A stretch of DNA of 64,000 nucleotides from Papiliotrema nemorosa (GCA_032158125.1 JASKOT010000003.1:558001-622000); one strand, 5' to 3'; positions 45,967 to 58,695 are shown, counted from the first letter of the stretch. Numbers and translations: made by a program. Notes: a model not told the origin generated them from the sequence alone.

Positions 45967-47712
45967 ATGAATTCTCAACAGCCCTACATCATTCCGTACG
46001 AGCCCCTTGCATCCCAATATCCCGGATCAGATCTCGTCACTGAAAAGAATCTGGCCGATCATCATGCTGCTTCACGGGCTGGCAGACCGGCCAATATTCG
46101 TCAGTCTCTTCGTATCTACGTCCTTTTGGCTTGCAGTATTGCAGCGTTCAACTGGGTCATTGGCGGTTTGGCGATCGCTACTTATTTCCGAAGAGGACCT
46201 CTTCATTCCGCGCAGATACCCATTCAAACCCTCAGCGGATCGGTGCTCAATCCTGCCAATCTCGCGGCATTGATCGCTGGATCAACGGGCGTCCTGGCAG
46301 CCCTCGCGCACGTCATTCAGGCCGCCATCTCTCGCTCTTGGTTACTCCGCAAATCATCATCCGGCGCGGGCATGGCCGTAAGAGAATGGCAAGCGGTGGC
46401 TTCTGGTGGAGGCATTCGTCGATTGCTCCGAAGCCCAAGGACTGCTGGGGGTATACCCCTCATCTTGATCGTCTCAGCTGGTTTGATGTCTTCCACTTGG
46501 ACCGGAGTCCTGGTTCCGGTACGCAAGCTCAACGATCTGGGAGGATCTTTCATGCGGATGCCAGGATACATAGGCAACGCAGGCGTGGGAGACCTGAGTT
46601 CTTGTATCGATCCTGGATCCTTTTACAGCTGTCCAACGCTAAGATTCGGTCTTGTCACCTGGGCTCTGTCCTGGGGAGCGAGTTACGTTGGACAAGGAAC
46701 AACAATTCAAATACAGTCGCAAGGCGTTGATATAGATTCAAGATCTCTCGCAGGGATGCCGTTGCTGGTACACAACGGAACTGCAGGAGCAATCGTCCCT
46801 CAGGGCACGAAGCTAAGCACTATTCGCGGTCCAGGATTAAGGATCGCTGTTTCGTGCTCGAGACTGGCTGGAGGCATCTCGACTGACGGATCATATGTCT
46901 ACGAGTCGAACTGTTACTCGACTGAGACGACCCCGCTCGCCTTTGGAAACGCCACAGATCTAATCGGGACATACACCACATCCGTCGGATGCGTGGGGGA
47001 CGATAAATATATATTCGAATACGCAATTGGCAACAGCGCACTGACAGGCACAATGGCTTTCACTTGCAATATCACCGCCAATGAGGGAATATTATCCACT
47101 CACATAGACGGCGCGAAGACCTCCTTTGACGAGTTCGATAGTGGCCAAGATCTGACAGGTCAAGAGGTAGGATTGTTTGGGTCAGCCCTAGTTGCCGCGG
47201 TATTGCAGGATGGAGCGGTGTACGGAAAGAAGGGTTATGTAGGAGAAGCAATGATCGACAGTGTGATTGTCAACGGTACGGCCGACATGGATATTGCGAA
47301 GACAATAGTTGGCAATGCGGCTGCAGCTGCTGCAGTCGGGGGGTATTTCCAGCTGTCTATCAGCCAGGCAATGACAGGCTGGAAGTATGTCAACCTGCAT
47401 TCCGGCTGGTGGACAGGGCACATCGAGTCGTATGGATGGATAGCGAGGTGGTCTATCTTGATTTGGGGGATCGTCGCTGTTCTTTTGGGCCTAGGGTGGA
47501 TGATAAGTGGTATCTATCTCACGAAAGGGGGCACGGAGTACGACCCCACGGAATGGTTCGACTCTGTCAATACGGCGGCTGGCTCTAGCTTGTTACACAT
47601 CGATAACGATCAAACGGGCAATCGAAGACCCAACGACGACTTGATCTTGTGGTATGGAGACATAGGAAAAGGTTATCCGGGTTTCAGTAATTCTTCAACT
47701 ACGTTGAAATAG
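45967..47712 (+). CDS. Intronless integral membrane protein of unknown function
   Basis: A single uninterrupted frame of 581 codons starts at MNSQQPYIIPYEP (a GTG-initiated extension to 45928 is unlikely). The cytosolic N-terminus leads to a first membrane segment (IYVLLACSIAAFNWVIGGLA), a second (NLAALIAGSTGVLAALAHVI), a third (GIPLILIVSAGLMSSTWTGV), and a long luminal/extracellular domain. That domain has several Cys (SSCIDPGSFYSCP, SCSRLAGG, ESNCYS, SVGCVGD, FTCNIT) and N-glycosylation sequons (NGT, NAT, NIT). A last membrane segment (WSILIWGIVAVLLGLGWMIS) precedes a short cytosolic tail with YDPTEWFDS. This layout resembles large uncharacterised fungal membrane proteins with a Cys-rich ectodomain. 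Being intronless is unusual beside neighbours with many introns. Confidence 0.75.
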   Translation: MNSQQPYIIPYEPLASQYPGSDLVTEKNLADHHAASRAGRPANIRQSLRIYVLLACSIAAFNWVIGGLAIATYFRRGPLHSAQIPIQTLSGSVLNPANLAALIAGSTGVLAALAHVIQAAISRSWLLRKSSSGAGMAVREWQAVASGGGIRRLLRSPRTAGGIPLILIVSAGLMSSTWTGVLVPVRKLNDLGGSFMRMPGYIGNAGVGDLSSCIDPGSFYSCPTLRFGLVTWALSWGASYVGQGTTIQIQSQGVDIDSRSLAGMPLLVHNGTAGAIVPQGTKLSTIRGPGLRIAVSCSRLAGGISTDGSYVYESNCYSTETTPLAFGNATDLIGTYTTSVGCVGDDKYIFEYAIGNSALTGTMAFTCNITANEGILSTHIDGAKTSFDEFDSGQDLTGQEVGLFGSALVAAVLQDGAVYGKKGYVGEAMIDSVIVNGTADMDIAKTIVGNAAAAAAVGGYFQLSISQAMTGWKYVNLHSGWWTGHIESYGWIARWSILIWGIVAVLLGLGWMISGIYLTKGGTEYDPTEWFDSVNTAAGSSLLHIDNDQTGNRRPNDDLILWYGDIGKGYPGFSNSSTTLK

Positions 47713-48787
47713 CGGTGACGCATTTCCTCGAGACCGGGATGCTACAGTATGCATCATGGTGACCAAGAGGTCATCTCAAGGGACCTACCTGTATGGGGAA
47801 GCGTCTGCTACTTGCTCCTTGAGCCGGGGCACCAGCTACTGTATCTGGGTCTCCACCGCAGGACCATGGTCAAGGAATTTCATTCCGGAGATGTCGAGCG
47901 CAGAGTTCTGTCGAAGTATCGAACGCAGGCGAGGGGTCTGAAGAGGATGCAGACTGCAACAAGATTGATGAGATCCTGGAAGAAGTCTAGATCGAGTTGT
48001 CGACCACCCATGGCTTTGATTTGAACACATAGTGACAGACGTAGAGCTTAGGGAAACGCATGAGGTGATGAGAGCTTCCCATCCATAGACGTCTGGTTTG
48101 GCGCTCGAAGACGGAAAATTGAATAGAGATACAGACACGAGGATCGTGACTACCCCGTGCGTTCCACTCGGCCTGTGCACTGCACATCTAGCTTCAATCG
48201 ATCTTACGCCGTAAACCCCTTTACTCCAATGGCTTCAGAGCTCAGCTGTAATGAGTTCGAAAGTATAAACTGGCACGATCGCCGGAAACTCAGAGATAGA
48301 CGACCCGGAACGTGACCGAGACACCGTCCTCACTGTTCGCACACCGAGGACGCGGAATATAGTATGAGGTTTGAACGCCGCAGCGGAAAGTGATCAATGA
48401 CCCGGACATGACAATTAGCAGTGGCAAGCTAGTCTGCCGTACGTTGTCCGGGCAGCCTCTCTTGCCCTGGTCCTTGTTGTTGTCGATGTACACATGCATC
48501 ATGTTTGAGTTGACTTACGGACCATGAAGCGTATCCGACATGTCGGACCTTGCGATACCGTCAGTCCAGCCTTAGTGTTCGGCCCAAAGCCTGCCCATGA
48601 CTGCTATCAGATAGGAGGCACTGGTCGTTGTCCCTGAACTTTTTGAGCAGCGACCCTGTTGACGATCAATACACATGGACAGGTCACTGGACCAGTCTCG
48701 AGGGATATAAGAATGACTCACATGTAAGCGAGTAAAGTTGTCTCGGCGTAAAGCCACCCGACGATGAACACCCCGACGGGAGAGCTA
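47713..48787. other. Intergenic region, no gene seen
   Basis: About 1.07 kb between the membrane protein and the amidase relic. Several overlapping frames of 60-114 codons occur on both strands (for example minus 47836-48180), with no domain and no consistent splicing. Confidence 0.5.
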
Positions 48788-50590
48788 TTACTGAGCTAAC
48801 CCACGGGGATACTGCCCTACAACATTAGTCTGTGGCAGTCTGCTGAGAATTTCTGGGCTTACTACTGGTAGCTCGATTGCTGCTCCGACCGCCGGTCCGT
48901 CCATCCCCAACGGCCCTGCCATGATCATGACCAAACGGAGAGCGTTGTAGTCCATATATTTAAAAAGTTCCTGCTTCCACTTCTGTAGCTGTTCCATTGC
49001 CGCGTCGTACTTGTCTCGATGCCCGTCACGCAGTTTCACAGCGGTTTCGAAGTAGATTTGCCGATCCGCATCATTGACAACGTCAGGATGAAAAGCTTCC
49101 TGTCCGGTACCAGTAACGCCAGCAGACTACAGTGCGTATAGGTTACTGAGCGAGATCGCTTACTCACCGGATTTGCCGTGTTCCAAGAAGAAATCAAATC
49201 TTCCAATTTCTTGATGCTTCCGCCTCGTCGACCGTTGAGGTATTCTTCAAAGCTCGCTCGAAATCGCCAAAAAAGACTAGATCATCCGATAAATCGATCC
49301 AATGACCTTGTTCATCCCACCCGACTGTCCCGTGCACCTTGACTAGTTCGTCGACCGCAGGATCAATTGCGGGATGAAGCAAAGCATTGGCTTTTTTGTA
49401 AATCGCTTCGCATTCTGCCCGCAGCTTCGTGGTTCTCCGGGTCTATGCCCGTCGTGCACGGGTGAACGTCTCATAGGAGTCCGACCCGGAAATGTTCTAT
49501 GAGCCGGGAGGACTCGACCGCGGCGAGATAGTCCACGCAGTGTTTGGCCCAGCTATGACCGAGAGCATAGCAGCGATGTCCCAAACACATCTACCTACCC
49601 ATCGGTCCAAGACCATCTTATCGAGAGCTGCCATCGAATACTTCGTACACGCTATATACATACCTGAGTGGGACGACTCCCTTCTTCGGGATGAGACTCG
49701 GTGTGCCACAGAGAAGAGAACTTGGCAATTGGCCGGACCATCCTACATGTCAACCACGCATAGGTTCTTGTCAAGGAAAGCAGTCCTCACGATGCTCGCG
49801 TTGGTCTCTTCCGCCACTACTGCAGCGCGGAATCCCGCCGCGAGGGCTGTAGCATATCCGGTGCTACTGCTTTCGACGGGCAAGTCTGCCCCGTACGGGG
49901 AGATTTTCTGACCACCTCGAGCAGACCATCCAAACGGTTGAGTATAGCCCATAGTGCATGCCATCACGATCATGGGATTTACTGATGGCTCCTGCATCAA
50001 GTAAGAGCTGCACGACAGCGGAGTATTCTTGAGGCTGCGATCCCGCCAAACGATCAGGTCGGGTTCGCGGAGGATGGTCATGTACGACACTTGCGGAGAG
50101 CGACCGTCCCTGCCGAAGTACGGAGTCCGAGTCCCCGCGCCACATCAAAGCTGTGATATATCAGCTAGAATGCAATATGCCACTCACTTGATAAGGACTG
50201 TGATAAGAATTGGGACGCCGTAAAGGACACCAAAGGTTCCTCGTTCTCTTTTTAGATCATCCAGCGCTGGAGCTCTAGCAAGGACTGTCAATCCTGTCAA
50301 TGAATCAGTCTATGGGCACAGGCAACATACGCAAGGTTCTGGGCGCGGACTCTAATACGGCGCGAATACCGAGACCTCTGATGTTGTCGGCATCGATTGC
50401 ATTTGACCTTCAGCATGGTTCGCAGATCACATGAATCGCCGACTCGCCGAGGTGTCTTCCGAAGCTTCCGGAGAGGCTTGGCCGCCCTGTAGCGCCGTGA
50501 CGATGTCCTTGAATGTAGCTGTGACTAGCATAGACATAGATCACTTGTCATTCGGTACATTGATCAGGTGTTCGAGCGGCAACGCACCTG
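48788..50590 (-). pseudogene. Decayed amidase (amidase-signature family)
   Basis: Minus-strand segments in the right order match an amidase, but in shifting frames and with stops: IRGLGIRAVLESAP, LDDLKRERGTFGVLYGVPIL, LFDVARGLGLRTSAGTVALR, AVVQLLLDAGA, GWSARGG, SPYGADLPVESSSTGYATAL, VVAEETNASIV, RCVWDIAAMLSVIAGPN, VFFGDFERALKNTST and DYNALRLVMIMAGP. The catalytic Lys expected in GIPILVKDNI is Thr (GVPILITVLI). The Gly/Ser-rich GSSSG element reads ESSSTG. TGA/TAA codons interrupt the part between TSAGTVALRK and the LLLDAGA block. Two credible introns remain (50294-50330 area and 50155-50190 area). Such enzymes hydrolyse amides. This copy looks inactive and is probably a relic. Confidence 0.6.
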
Positions 50591-51299
50591 GTCGAATAGC
50601 ACAGTCAGTAGGTAGACTCATGTCGATGGAACGAACAAGGGCCAAAACCAAGCATGCCCGCAACCCTGATCCCCCCAAGTCGAGGAAGAAGTCGGAGGGG
50701 CGTCTCGATCACCATGTGTGTATCGTGAATTGGGTTCCTTTCAACTTAGATCCGATGGGTCGAGTGTGTCGAGTATGCGCCAACCGAGGGTCCTTTCAAC
50801 CAGACATCTTTTTACGCCCCCTTTGATCGACACAAGTCTGTCACCCTTATCGCCATCGGCTCTTTATTCCAGCTCGGCACCCCTCGAGATCCTGCTTGAC
50901 AAAAAGCCCATCGGAGAGTAAGCTCGTGCTAGCTCCGTGAAATGGGGTAGCGATGCTTTTGCGCCCTCGGCTGCTCACTGCTCGGTGTGAACATGTGTTT
51001 GTTCACGACTCGTACAATCGAATTAATCAATTCACGATCAGCTCCACTTTCAGTAGTATAAGACGACTGCACGATGAGGAGACAGCGTGATAAGCCCCTT
51101 CTGTCGCCATGATCAGTGTATACGTGACTCCTGTCAATGCTATTTGGTAAGTCTCCAAGGTTGGGCTGTATTGACGAGTAGCGGATATAACGATGCGGCT
51201 TGCACTTGCACTCCATACTGCCGATGTAAATCCTTCGAGCCGTGCGCACAAGCCTGTTGCTATCGAATCCCCTCGGGATTGTTCAAGACTCCTCCGCGA

Positions 51300-51410
51300 A
51301 TGTATCAGGAGCTTCCCGTCCAACAAACTCAAGCCCAACCTGTCATCACGCCCATCTACTCGCCGCAACCAGTGCACACTGTCGGAAAAGGATGCTGTAC
51401 GATCATGTAG
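51300..51410 (+). CDS. Small ORF (36 aa) ending in a CAAX-like CTIM
   Basis: The ORF starts MYQELPVQQTQAQPVITPIY and ends VGKGCCTIM. The last four residues (C-T-I-M) fit a CAAX farnesylation box. Basidiomycete lipopeptide pheromone precursors are short and end in CAAX, and so do small prenylated proteins. The frame is open upstream to 51087 with many Cys (CTCTPYCRCKSFEPCAQACC, quoted in part), so the 36-residue ORF could instead be the last exon of a Cys-rich protein. No upstream exon could be fixed. Confidence 0.25.
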   Translation: MYQELPVQQTQAQPVITPIYSPQPVHTVGKGCCTIM

Positions 51411-51534
51411 AGCTGAATGAAGGGGATATTGCAGGAGGTTAGGGATACATGAGTATAGGGAGACTGTAGATATGCAAAGACATGTCATGGTCCGTGAGAA
51501 TGGCTATATCTCACCATCTAGATTTTAAAATCCC

Positions 51535-52647
51535 ATTCCCGCACCGAGAACGGCTCCTGCAACTCCGACAGCTCCAATAGCAACGGTCCAACCCATCTCT
51601 CGGTTGGCCATGGCGGCACCACTCTGCGAGGCAGAAGGAGCAGAACCAGAAGCGGATCCGCTCGATGCGCTGCCTGATCGTGCCGAGCCGGATTGCGAGG
51701 CCATCGAGGTGGCGGAAGCTGAGGCGCCGGTAGTGGTGATACCGGCGATGGCAGAGGGGTTGACGGTGGAAGTTTGGGGAACCTATCGATTAGCGATGAT
51801 AGCCATCAACGATTAAGAGACGCACTGAAACGGTAGCTTGTCCGTTCTCGACCTGGAAGTAGTTGGCTACGACGAGATCTCCAAGACCCGATTCAGAAAC
51901 GTAGTCATCCAAGAGCATTGTGCCGAGGGGGGTACCGGCTTGCGAGAGGTTTGCCGGGGCGGAGAACGAAGAAGGCTGCAGGTAGACAAGGAGGGTGTAT
52001 CGGTGAGGACCCGAGCCGGAAGCGGGACCAGGACCGGCGTAGTCGGTGCTGAAGGGTCAGCAAGTAATCGATCTTTTTTCTCTCGCACTGAGACTTACAT
52101 GGTGGTAGCCTGATCGTAGGTGACTTGCCACGGCGCAGAGGCAGTAGAAAGGGAGGCACCGTTGACGAGCCAGTGTCGGGTGAGAGGGGTGCTCAAGGCG
52201 TTGGTACCGACGATATCGGCATCGATCATGAGCACAGTGTATCGCTGGACATCAGCCTATGACTTTGCTTACGACCTACATCATCACCGCTGATCTCGCT
52301 CGCATTGGAGCCGGGATAGATGGAAAGGGCAGGGGAAGAGCTGACAGCTGGATATCAGCCATCGCCAGGATTGTTGACCTAAGCTGAACTCACCGTCCTG
52401 AGCCAAGAGCTGTCCAATCTCGATGGGAGACCCGCTGAAGGAGACATTCAGGGTGCCTACAGGGTTGAACCTCTGTAACAAGTCGGGAACCAGCTGGGCA
52501 TCTGAATGATCAGACTGATAACCGTGGGACAGATTAAGACTGACTGTTGAAGTTGGCCTGGACTAAAGCGATATCCGCATCAGAAGCGGTGTCTTGAGCA
52601 GCGGCGAACCGAGCCAGAGCGAGAATGGCAGAGACAAAGAAGAGCAT
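51535..52647 (-). CDS. Secreted, probably GPI-anchored PEBP-family protein
   Basis: The start MLFFVSAILALARFAAAQDT is a signal peptide. The PEBP (phosphatidylethanolamine-binding/CPY-inhibitor) fold follows over several exons: LNVSFSGSPIEIGQLL, SPALSIYPGSNASEISGDDV, RYTVLMIDADIVG, TRHWLVNGASL, DYAGPGPASGSGPHRYTLLV and YLQPSSFSAPANL. IDAD, HWLV and GPHRY correspond to the conserved ligand-pocket segments (DPDxP, xHW, GxHR). A Ser/Ala/Gly-rich stalk and a C-terminal hydrophobic stretch (MGWTVAIGAVGVAGAVLGAG) predict a GPI anchor. Related fungal proteins are cell-surface or wall associated. The stop is at 51535-51537. The gene is divergent from adenylate kinase. Confidence 0.78.
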
Positions 52648-53196
52648 ATTGGATCGAAGATGAGTCTGATGCAGTGGAAACGCAGGAGAAGAAACGGTCG
52701 TGGAGCTGAAGCTGCTATACGGTCAGCGCTGTGATCGCCCGACGACCGTAATGATGGGGATATGGATGAAAGGTGGGTCAGTGCCCGGACAAAGGGATGT
52801 TCAAGCTCCCGTCATTGCAGCCCAGATTCATATGGACATGGGGGCGGATAGACTCACGGAGTGACAGTCGTAAAGAGCGTGAAAGAGATGGTCAAAGAGA
52901 AGGATGTCAAGAGCGGAAAGAGTTTGGATGTTGTGATCTTGTGCCAAGGAAGTCTGTCGACTATGCCCGACGCGCCTGGCTTTTGTTTGCGATGCTGCGC
53001 AGGGCCGGGGGGGGGGGAAGGAGTGTGCGGGACTCCACTGTCCCACAGGATCCAAGCGGCGTTTCAGATTTATATCTCCGCCGGGAATACCTCAATGTGG
53101 CATGTCCACCGCGCATTCTCGCCCGGTTAACTCGCTCATAACCCAACCACCTCGACTTTTCCTGCCAGATTACATTCTCGCCCACAACCCCCCGCC

Positions 53197-54180
<984 letters not shown>

Positions 54181-54883
54181 AAAGAAGTAGAAACAGAAAC
54201 GCCAGTTGCGAAACGGTCATAGGACCGGTAGAACCTTGGATCAATCACAACCATGCATGGCATATGGCTTATGGCTTTTGGTCTATTCGTCTGTGCGTAG
54301 GCGTTGGTACGCAAAGTGCAAACGCCTTTTCCGGGCGTCGAGCCGTCATTTCAGCGCTCAGCGCTGAGCATGGCGACTTTCGCCGGTAACATACGGACGT
54401 TCAGGTAACCATGCCATGAAAGCCCATCGCGTGCCGAGGCATGACAAGACAATGCAATGCAACTTGGCGCCTACAGCGGACGCTATATTATGCCGGCGAG
54501 ATACCTTGTTGAGGTTGGGATACTTTATGTAAATCCGCGTTTCGTCATTTAAGTCCGTTTCCGCTCGAGAGAGGCAGTAACGACCCGTCCCTTGCCGCCG
54601 GTATCGAAATACGCCATGCTCGTGTTCTCCTGCGTGGGCTGGATGACGCAGGTGGTGACTGACTCGATCGTTGGAACCGAGGCTTGAGGTTGACGAAAGC
54701 CGCAAGCAGCCTACCGCTGTTGTGAGATTACAGGGACTCCAAAGGTCATGTCCGACTCACGCCTTTGCCATCCGGAGGGAAATTTCCTCGACTACATAAA
54801 CGAGCCGGGCCCTCGTCGGGTCCCATTATTGCCCCATTGTTCAGCAGGATTCGCGACATTCGCAAGAAAGCCAATTGCGAAAG
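54181..54883. other. Intergenic region, no gene seen
   Basis: About 0.7 kb between the adenylate kinase stop and the transporter start. A minus-strand frame (54358-54705) has no domain and is probably chance. Confidence 0.5.
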
Positions 54884-57159
54884 ATGCCTGCGAACAAAAA
54901 CAACCCGAATAGGCTGTATAGGAGCTATGAGCCGAAACAGAATCGAGGGGAATTCATCGAAAGAGCCCCATCTCGGGCGCCAGGGGATGACGATACGTAT
55001 ATCGTGGTAGGTTTTCTGTCCATCATAGCTCTAGACGAACTGATGGACATAGGACGAGTCCTTGGTGAGGGCCGAGAATGAAGATAAAGTCACGCCGTAT
55101 TTGATTCTCGTTATCCTGGCGGTGAGTTTAGAGCGGAGATACCCCGTCGAAGCTTTCAACCGGTCAATTTGCAGAGCTGATCTCAGGCTGCCCTGTGTAA
55201 GTGGCATGGAGCACATTATCTCTTTTGTCCTTTGTTGGCTGACAAGCAGCCGGTTTCTTGTTCGGCTACGACACAGGAGTCGTAGGAAGTGCTCTGCCAT
55301 TAGTCGGGACTGACCTCGGCGGCAAAGTGTTGACGGCACCTCAAACGGAGATCATCACTGCAGCAACGACAATTGGAGCATTCGTCTCGAGTGGTATACT
55401 AGGTGCATTGGCAGATCGACTCGGTCGAAAGTGGTGTCTCTTCATCGCTGACGTCTGGTAAGTGGTATTTTGGCAATGCAGACTCCTCAAGTGGCGAGGA
55501 CATGGCCTGGCAATGAACGTGGAGTCTGACTGACGATCAGCTTTACCTTGGGAGCAGTCATCATTTCATGCAGCTACTCTATTGCACAAATCATTGTCGG
55601 AAGACTCATTTTGGGTCTGGGAGTCGGGGGAGCGTCGGTCATTGCCCCGTTGTAGTAAGTCCACCGCCCGGACATAACACGAAGACCCCAGATTGACGTC
55701 CAGTATCACCGAACTTGCGCCCACCGCTATCCGAGGTCGTTGCCTGTGAGTTGTGCCACCCCGTGGGCGAATACTTCAAGCTCATGGTCAGAGGGACCAA
55801 TGCCTTCTTCATCCCTTTTGGACAAGTCGTCTCGAGTGGGATCGGGGCGGGAATGTTAAATGTCAGACACGGCTGGAGGATCCTTTTTGCGCTTGGTGTC
55901 ATACCCTCCATGATCCAACTTATCGTCTTCCACTGGCTACCGGAGTCACCCGTGACTATGATCATCAGAGGCGATGACGACGCCGCTCGACAGACTTATC
56001 GAAGGGTCTACCGAGATGCCACACCTGAGATTATCGAGCTCAAACTTCGAGTCGCGAGGAATTACGTGGAAGCCACTACTCAGTTGCAGAGGGGACTAAC
56101 GTGGAGTCAGCGGATCAAAAAAGTCTGGACGCATGGACCTTACCGAAGAGCCATCATCACCGTCTCTGGATTGCAGATGTTTACCCAATTAACAGGGTTC
56201 AACACGCTGCTGTACTACTCTGGTACGTCTCAACCTAGTCACACCACTCTGGACACTCCCGGCTGACAGGTGAAAAGGCACACTGTTTGGCTTGTTCGGC
56301 TTTACGAATGGAGCCTTAGGCGGCTTGATCCCATCAGGCATCAATGCTCTCTTTGTGGCAAGTCCACTCCCCTCACCGTGCCGCGTGTGTCCATACTTAC
56401 ATCGCAGTTCATCGGAATGTCCCTTGTCGACCGAGTTGGGCGCCGGAGACTTGCACTCTGCGGTATCCCCGTCATGGTGGTAGGTCTAACCTGGGCGGTC
56501 GTATCTGTCTATTGTGAGTCAATTTCTTGCCCGAATCCGCGGTACACGATGGTATGCAACTCTGATTGCAGATATGACGGCACCCACGAATCGGTTGTTG
56601 GTGGACGGGTACAATTATGATCAAGCCTTGGCGGGATCACTCATCGGTGCTATTGCCTTTTTCGTCGTGGGATATGGGTTCTCGTATTCCCACTTGGGAT
56701 GGTACCAGTCCGAATTCCTAGCACTGGAAATCCGAGCGATCGGCTCGGCCATATCGACATGTTGGGTATGGATAGCCAATCTCGTCGTTTCCGTGGCGTA
56801 TCTTACCCAACTTGAAACCTTGACGCCGGCGGGGACATTTGGCTTGTACCTCGGATTCGTACTCGTCGGTTGGGTATTTGTGTATTTCTCTTATCCGGAA
56901 TCCAGTATGTCCCAATCGAATCAGCGTCAGAGATCCTCGCTGATGAAACTCAGAGGGGATCAACGTGGATGAGATCCAGTCCATTTACAAGGATGGATTC
57001 GGGGTCAAAGCATCGGAAGAGCTGAGAGCTGGGAAGGTCGCCGCGGCTAAAAGGTTTCATGATGCGGAGGCTGGGGTAGATGGATCCGGAAAGAGAGGGT
57101 TGGAAGCGGAACAGACGATGTCGAGCGATACCACTCCCCCGCACCAAGCAGAACCTTAG
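54884..57159 (+). CDS. Inositol/sugar transporter (MFS, ITR-like)
   Basis: The start MPANKNNPNRLYRSYEPKQN is a hydrophilic N-terminus. It is followed by NEDKVTPYLILVILAVS and, after a short intron, FGYDTGVVGSALPLVGTDLG. The pattern GYDTGVxSGALP.xGTDLG is characteristic of fungal myo-inositol transporters. GALADRLGRKW is the MFS motif A loop. Next come LYITELAPTAIRGR, HWLPESPVTMI (PESP loop), LQMFTQLTGFNTLLYYS (substrate-binding helix 7), LVDRVGRRRLAL, and a C-terminal RINVDEIQSIYKDGFGVKAS in place of the usual GLSxEEI. Several introns of 35-60 nt interrupt it. It sits in the plasma membrane and probably imports inositol or a hexose with protons. Tremellomycetes have enlarged inositol-transporter families, so a member here is expected. 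Confidence 0.82.
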
Positions 57160-57685
57160 ATATCTGGGACGAAGTCGGCTAGACCGCGAGTGTCCTGCGC
57201 AGCGAAATCTAGAGTAGTATAGAGCAAAGAGAAGTCAGCATAGATGCCATGTCTTGAACGAGTATTGTTTGTTTGGATCTGGCCAGTTTGATGTCAGCGG
57301 TGATGCGTCAGAGGTGATGTATCGATCAAAGAAAGAACGAAGTGTTCTTGCCGTTCCCTCCGTCGCGTGATGAGCGTGATTCTTGCCGCAAGGGCTGCCG
57401 CGATCGCTTCTGTGGGGCATCCATCAGTATTTTAAAGTCGGCAGGATGAGAAGAAAAAGATTCCTTCGCTTGGAATCGTCCACTATTTGCCAAATCCGCT
57501 TTCACCTGGTTTGATCATTGAGTGCATGCCACTACGATGCCAGCATTGCGGGGAAGGATCTAAGAGAGCGGACTACAGTCGCTCATTGGACATTGTTGAG
57601 GCGAAGGGGAAAGGATATTTCCCCGTTTGGGATGCGGTATCTGTTGGAGTTGCGGGTTTTGGAGAATAGACGTGATGGATGTAGT

Positions 57686-58426
57686 TTATTGAGGCGCGGG
57701 ACACTGTTTGTTCAGCGAGCTTCTGACACAACACCATCAATCGCCTCACTGTGTAGTCGACGCCCGAGTTGGTGTTGAGGATAAGGGCAACAATGAGACC
57801 GTACAGACCCAAGACTTCGGCGAAAATGAGGATAAGAATCTATTTCATCAGTACACAAGTTCTCAATGCAGGTGGTAGCGTACCATTCCGACGAAGAGTC
57901 GTCCTTGCTGGGCGGTACCTCGAACACCAGCGTCACCGACGATACCGATCGCGAAACCAGCGGCCAAACCGGCGAGACCGACCGATAGACCGGCACCGAG
58001 TTGGATGAAACCAGTGTACAAAGGCATGGGAGAGGCAAGATCACCAGAGATCAAGACTGATACGACGAGACCGTACTGAAAGTGAGAACAGGCAGATCAA
58101 AGTGGGTAAGGGGGAGGATGACGCACAATGGCAATGATACCAGCCATAATGACTGGGACGGTACATTTCATCATGAGATCAGGTCGCAAGACAGCCATAG
58201 CGGAGATACCGACACCCGACTTGGCGGTACCGTAGCTGTAGAATGTCAGTAGAGGCCATATACACCATCGATCGGATGGAAGCGCGAGCCAACGTGTCAA
58301 ATGTGCGATTCGAATGAGATTCCCCACTTACGCGGCACCGATACAGGTGAAGACAATGGCGGCTGTGCATCCCATAGCCCCGAAGAAGGGAGCGTAGACT
58401 GGGCAGAGGTCGGCAGTGGTGGACAT
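57686..58426 (-). CDS. VMA3: V-type proton ATPase proteolipid subunit c
   Basis: Membrane-ring subunit that carries protons across vacuolar and Golgi membranes. The start [20 protein letters not shown] leads through introns to [20 protein letters not shown] and [15 protein letters not shown], then [33 protein letters not shown] and [19 protein letters not shown]. The last helix, [20 protein letters not shown], contains the essential Glu. Splicing at GTGAGG..CAAACAG after GVDYT gives a short C-terminal CPAPQ and a TAA at 57686-57688. Without it the frame runs on to 57573. The gene is divergent from the ZNF511-like gene across 269 bases. Confidence 0.93.
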
Positions 58427-58591
58427 TGTGGATATGGGATGCGATGAAGAGGGTGGTATGGGACGAATAAAGGGAGTTCACCTTATGATCGCACCGACAC
58501 AACCCAGGGGGGTGGGAGCCATGACCCGGCGCCGGCAGCCAAGGGGGGCGGCGAATCCGGAGATTGATCCATTGTGGCGGTGGCGACATCT

Positions 58592-58606
58592 CCCCCCCCC
58601 CCCCCC
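58592..58606. repeat. Homopolymer run of 15 C
   Basis: A 15-base C run lies in the divergent region between V-ATPase c and the ZNF511-like gene. Shorter runs occur at 53007-53017 (11 G) and 22445-22452 (8 C). Exact lengths of such runs are prone to assembly error. Confidence 0.8.
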
Positions 58607-58695
58607 TTCCCCGCGGGTGGAGGTTGTCCATCCTAGGTAGCCCATCAACCCCATTCCATCATCCACCAGGCAGCCGCTGCAAGACGCAGAGCGGG

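Noticed and set aside
49864..50148. Ankyrin-like segment (VVQLLLDAGA)
   Set aside because: The following ARGG, SSST and IAGPN blocks fit the amidase family in order, and the LLDAGA motif is also part of that family.
50431..50826. 131-codon plus-strand frame
   Set aside because: Antisense to the amidase relic, with no domain.
52773..53141. 122-codon plus-strand frame upstream of adenylate kinase
   Set aside because: Crosses a run of 11 G, has no domain, and sits in a divergent promoter.
58416..58640. 74-codon plus-strand frame
   Set aside because: Crosses the 15-C run and overlaps the 5' end of V-ATPase c. Low-complexity artefact.
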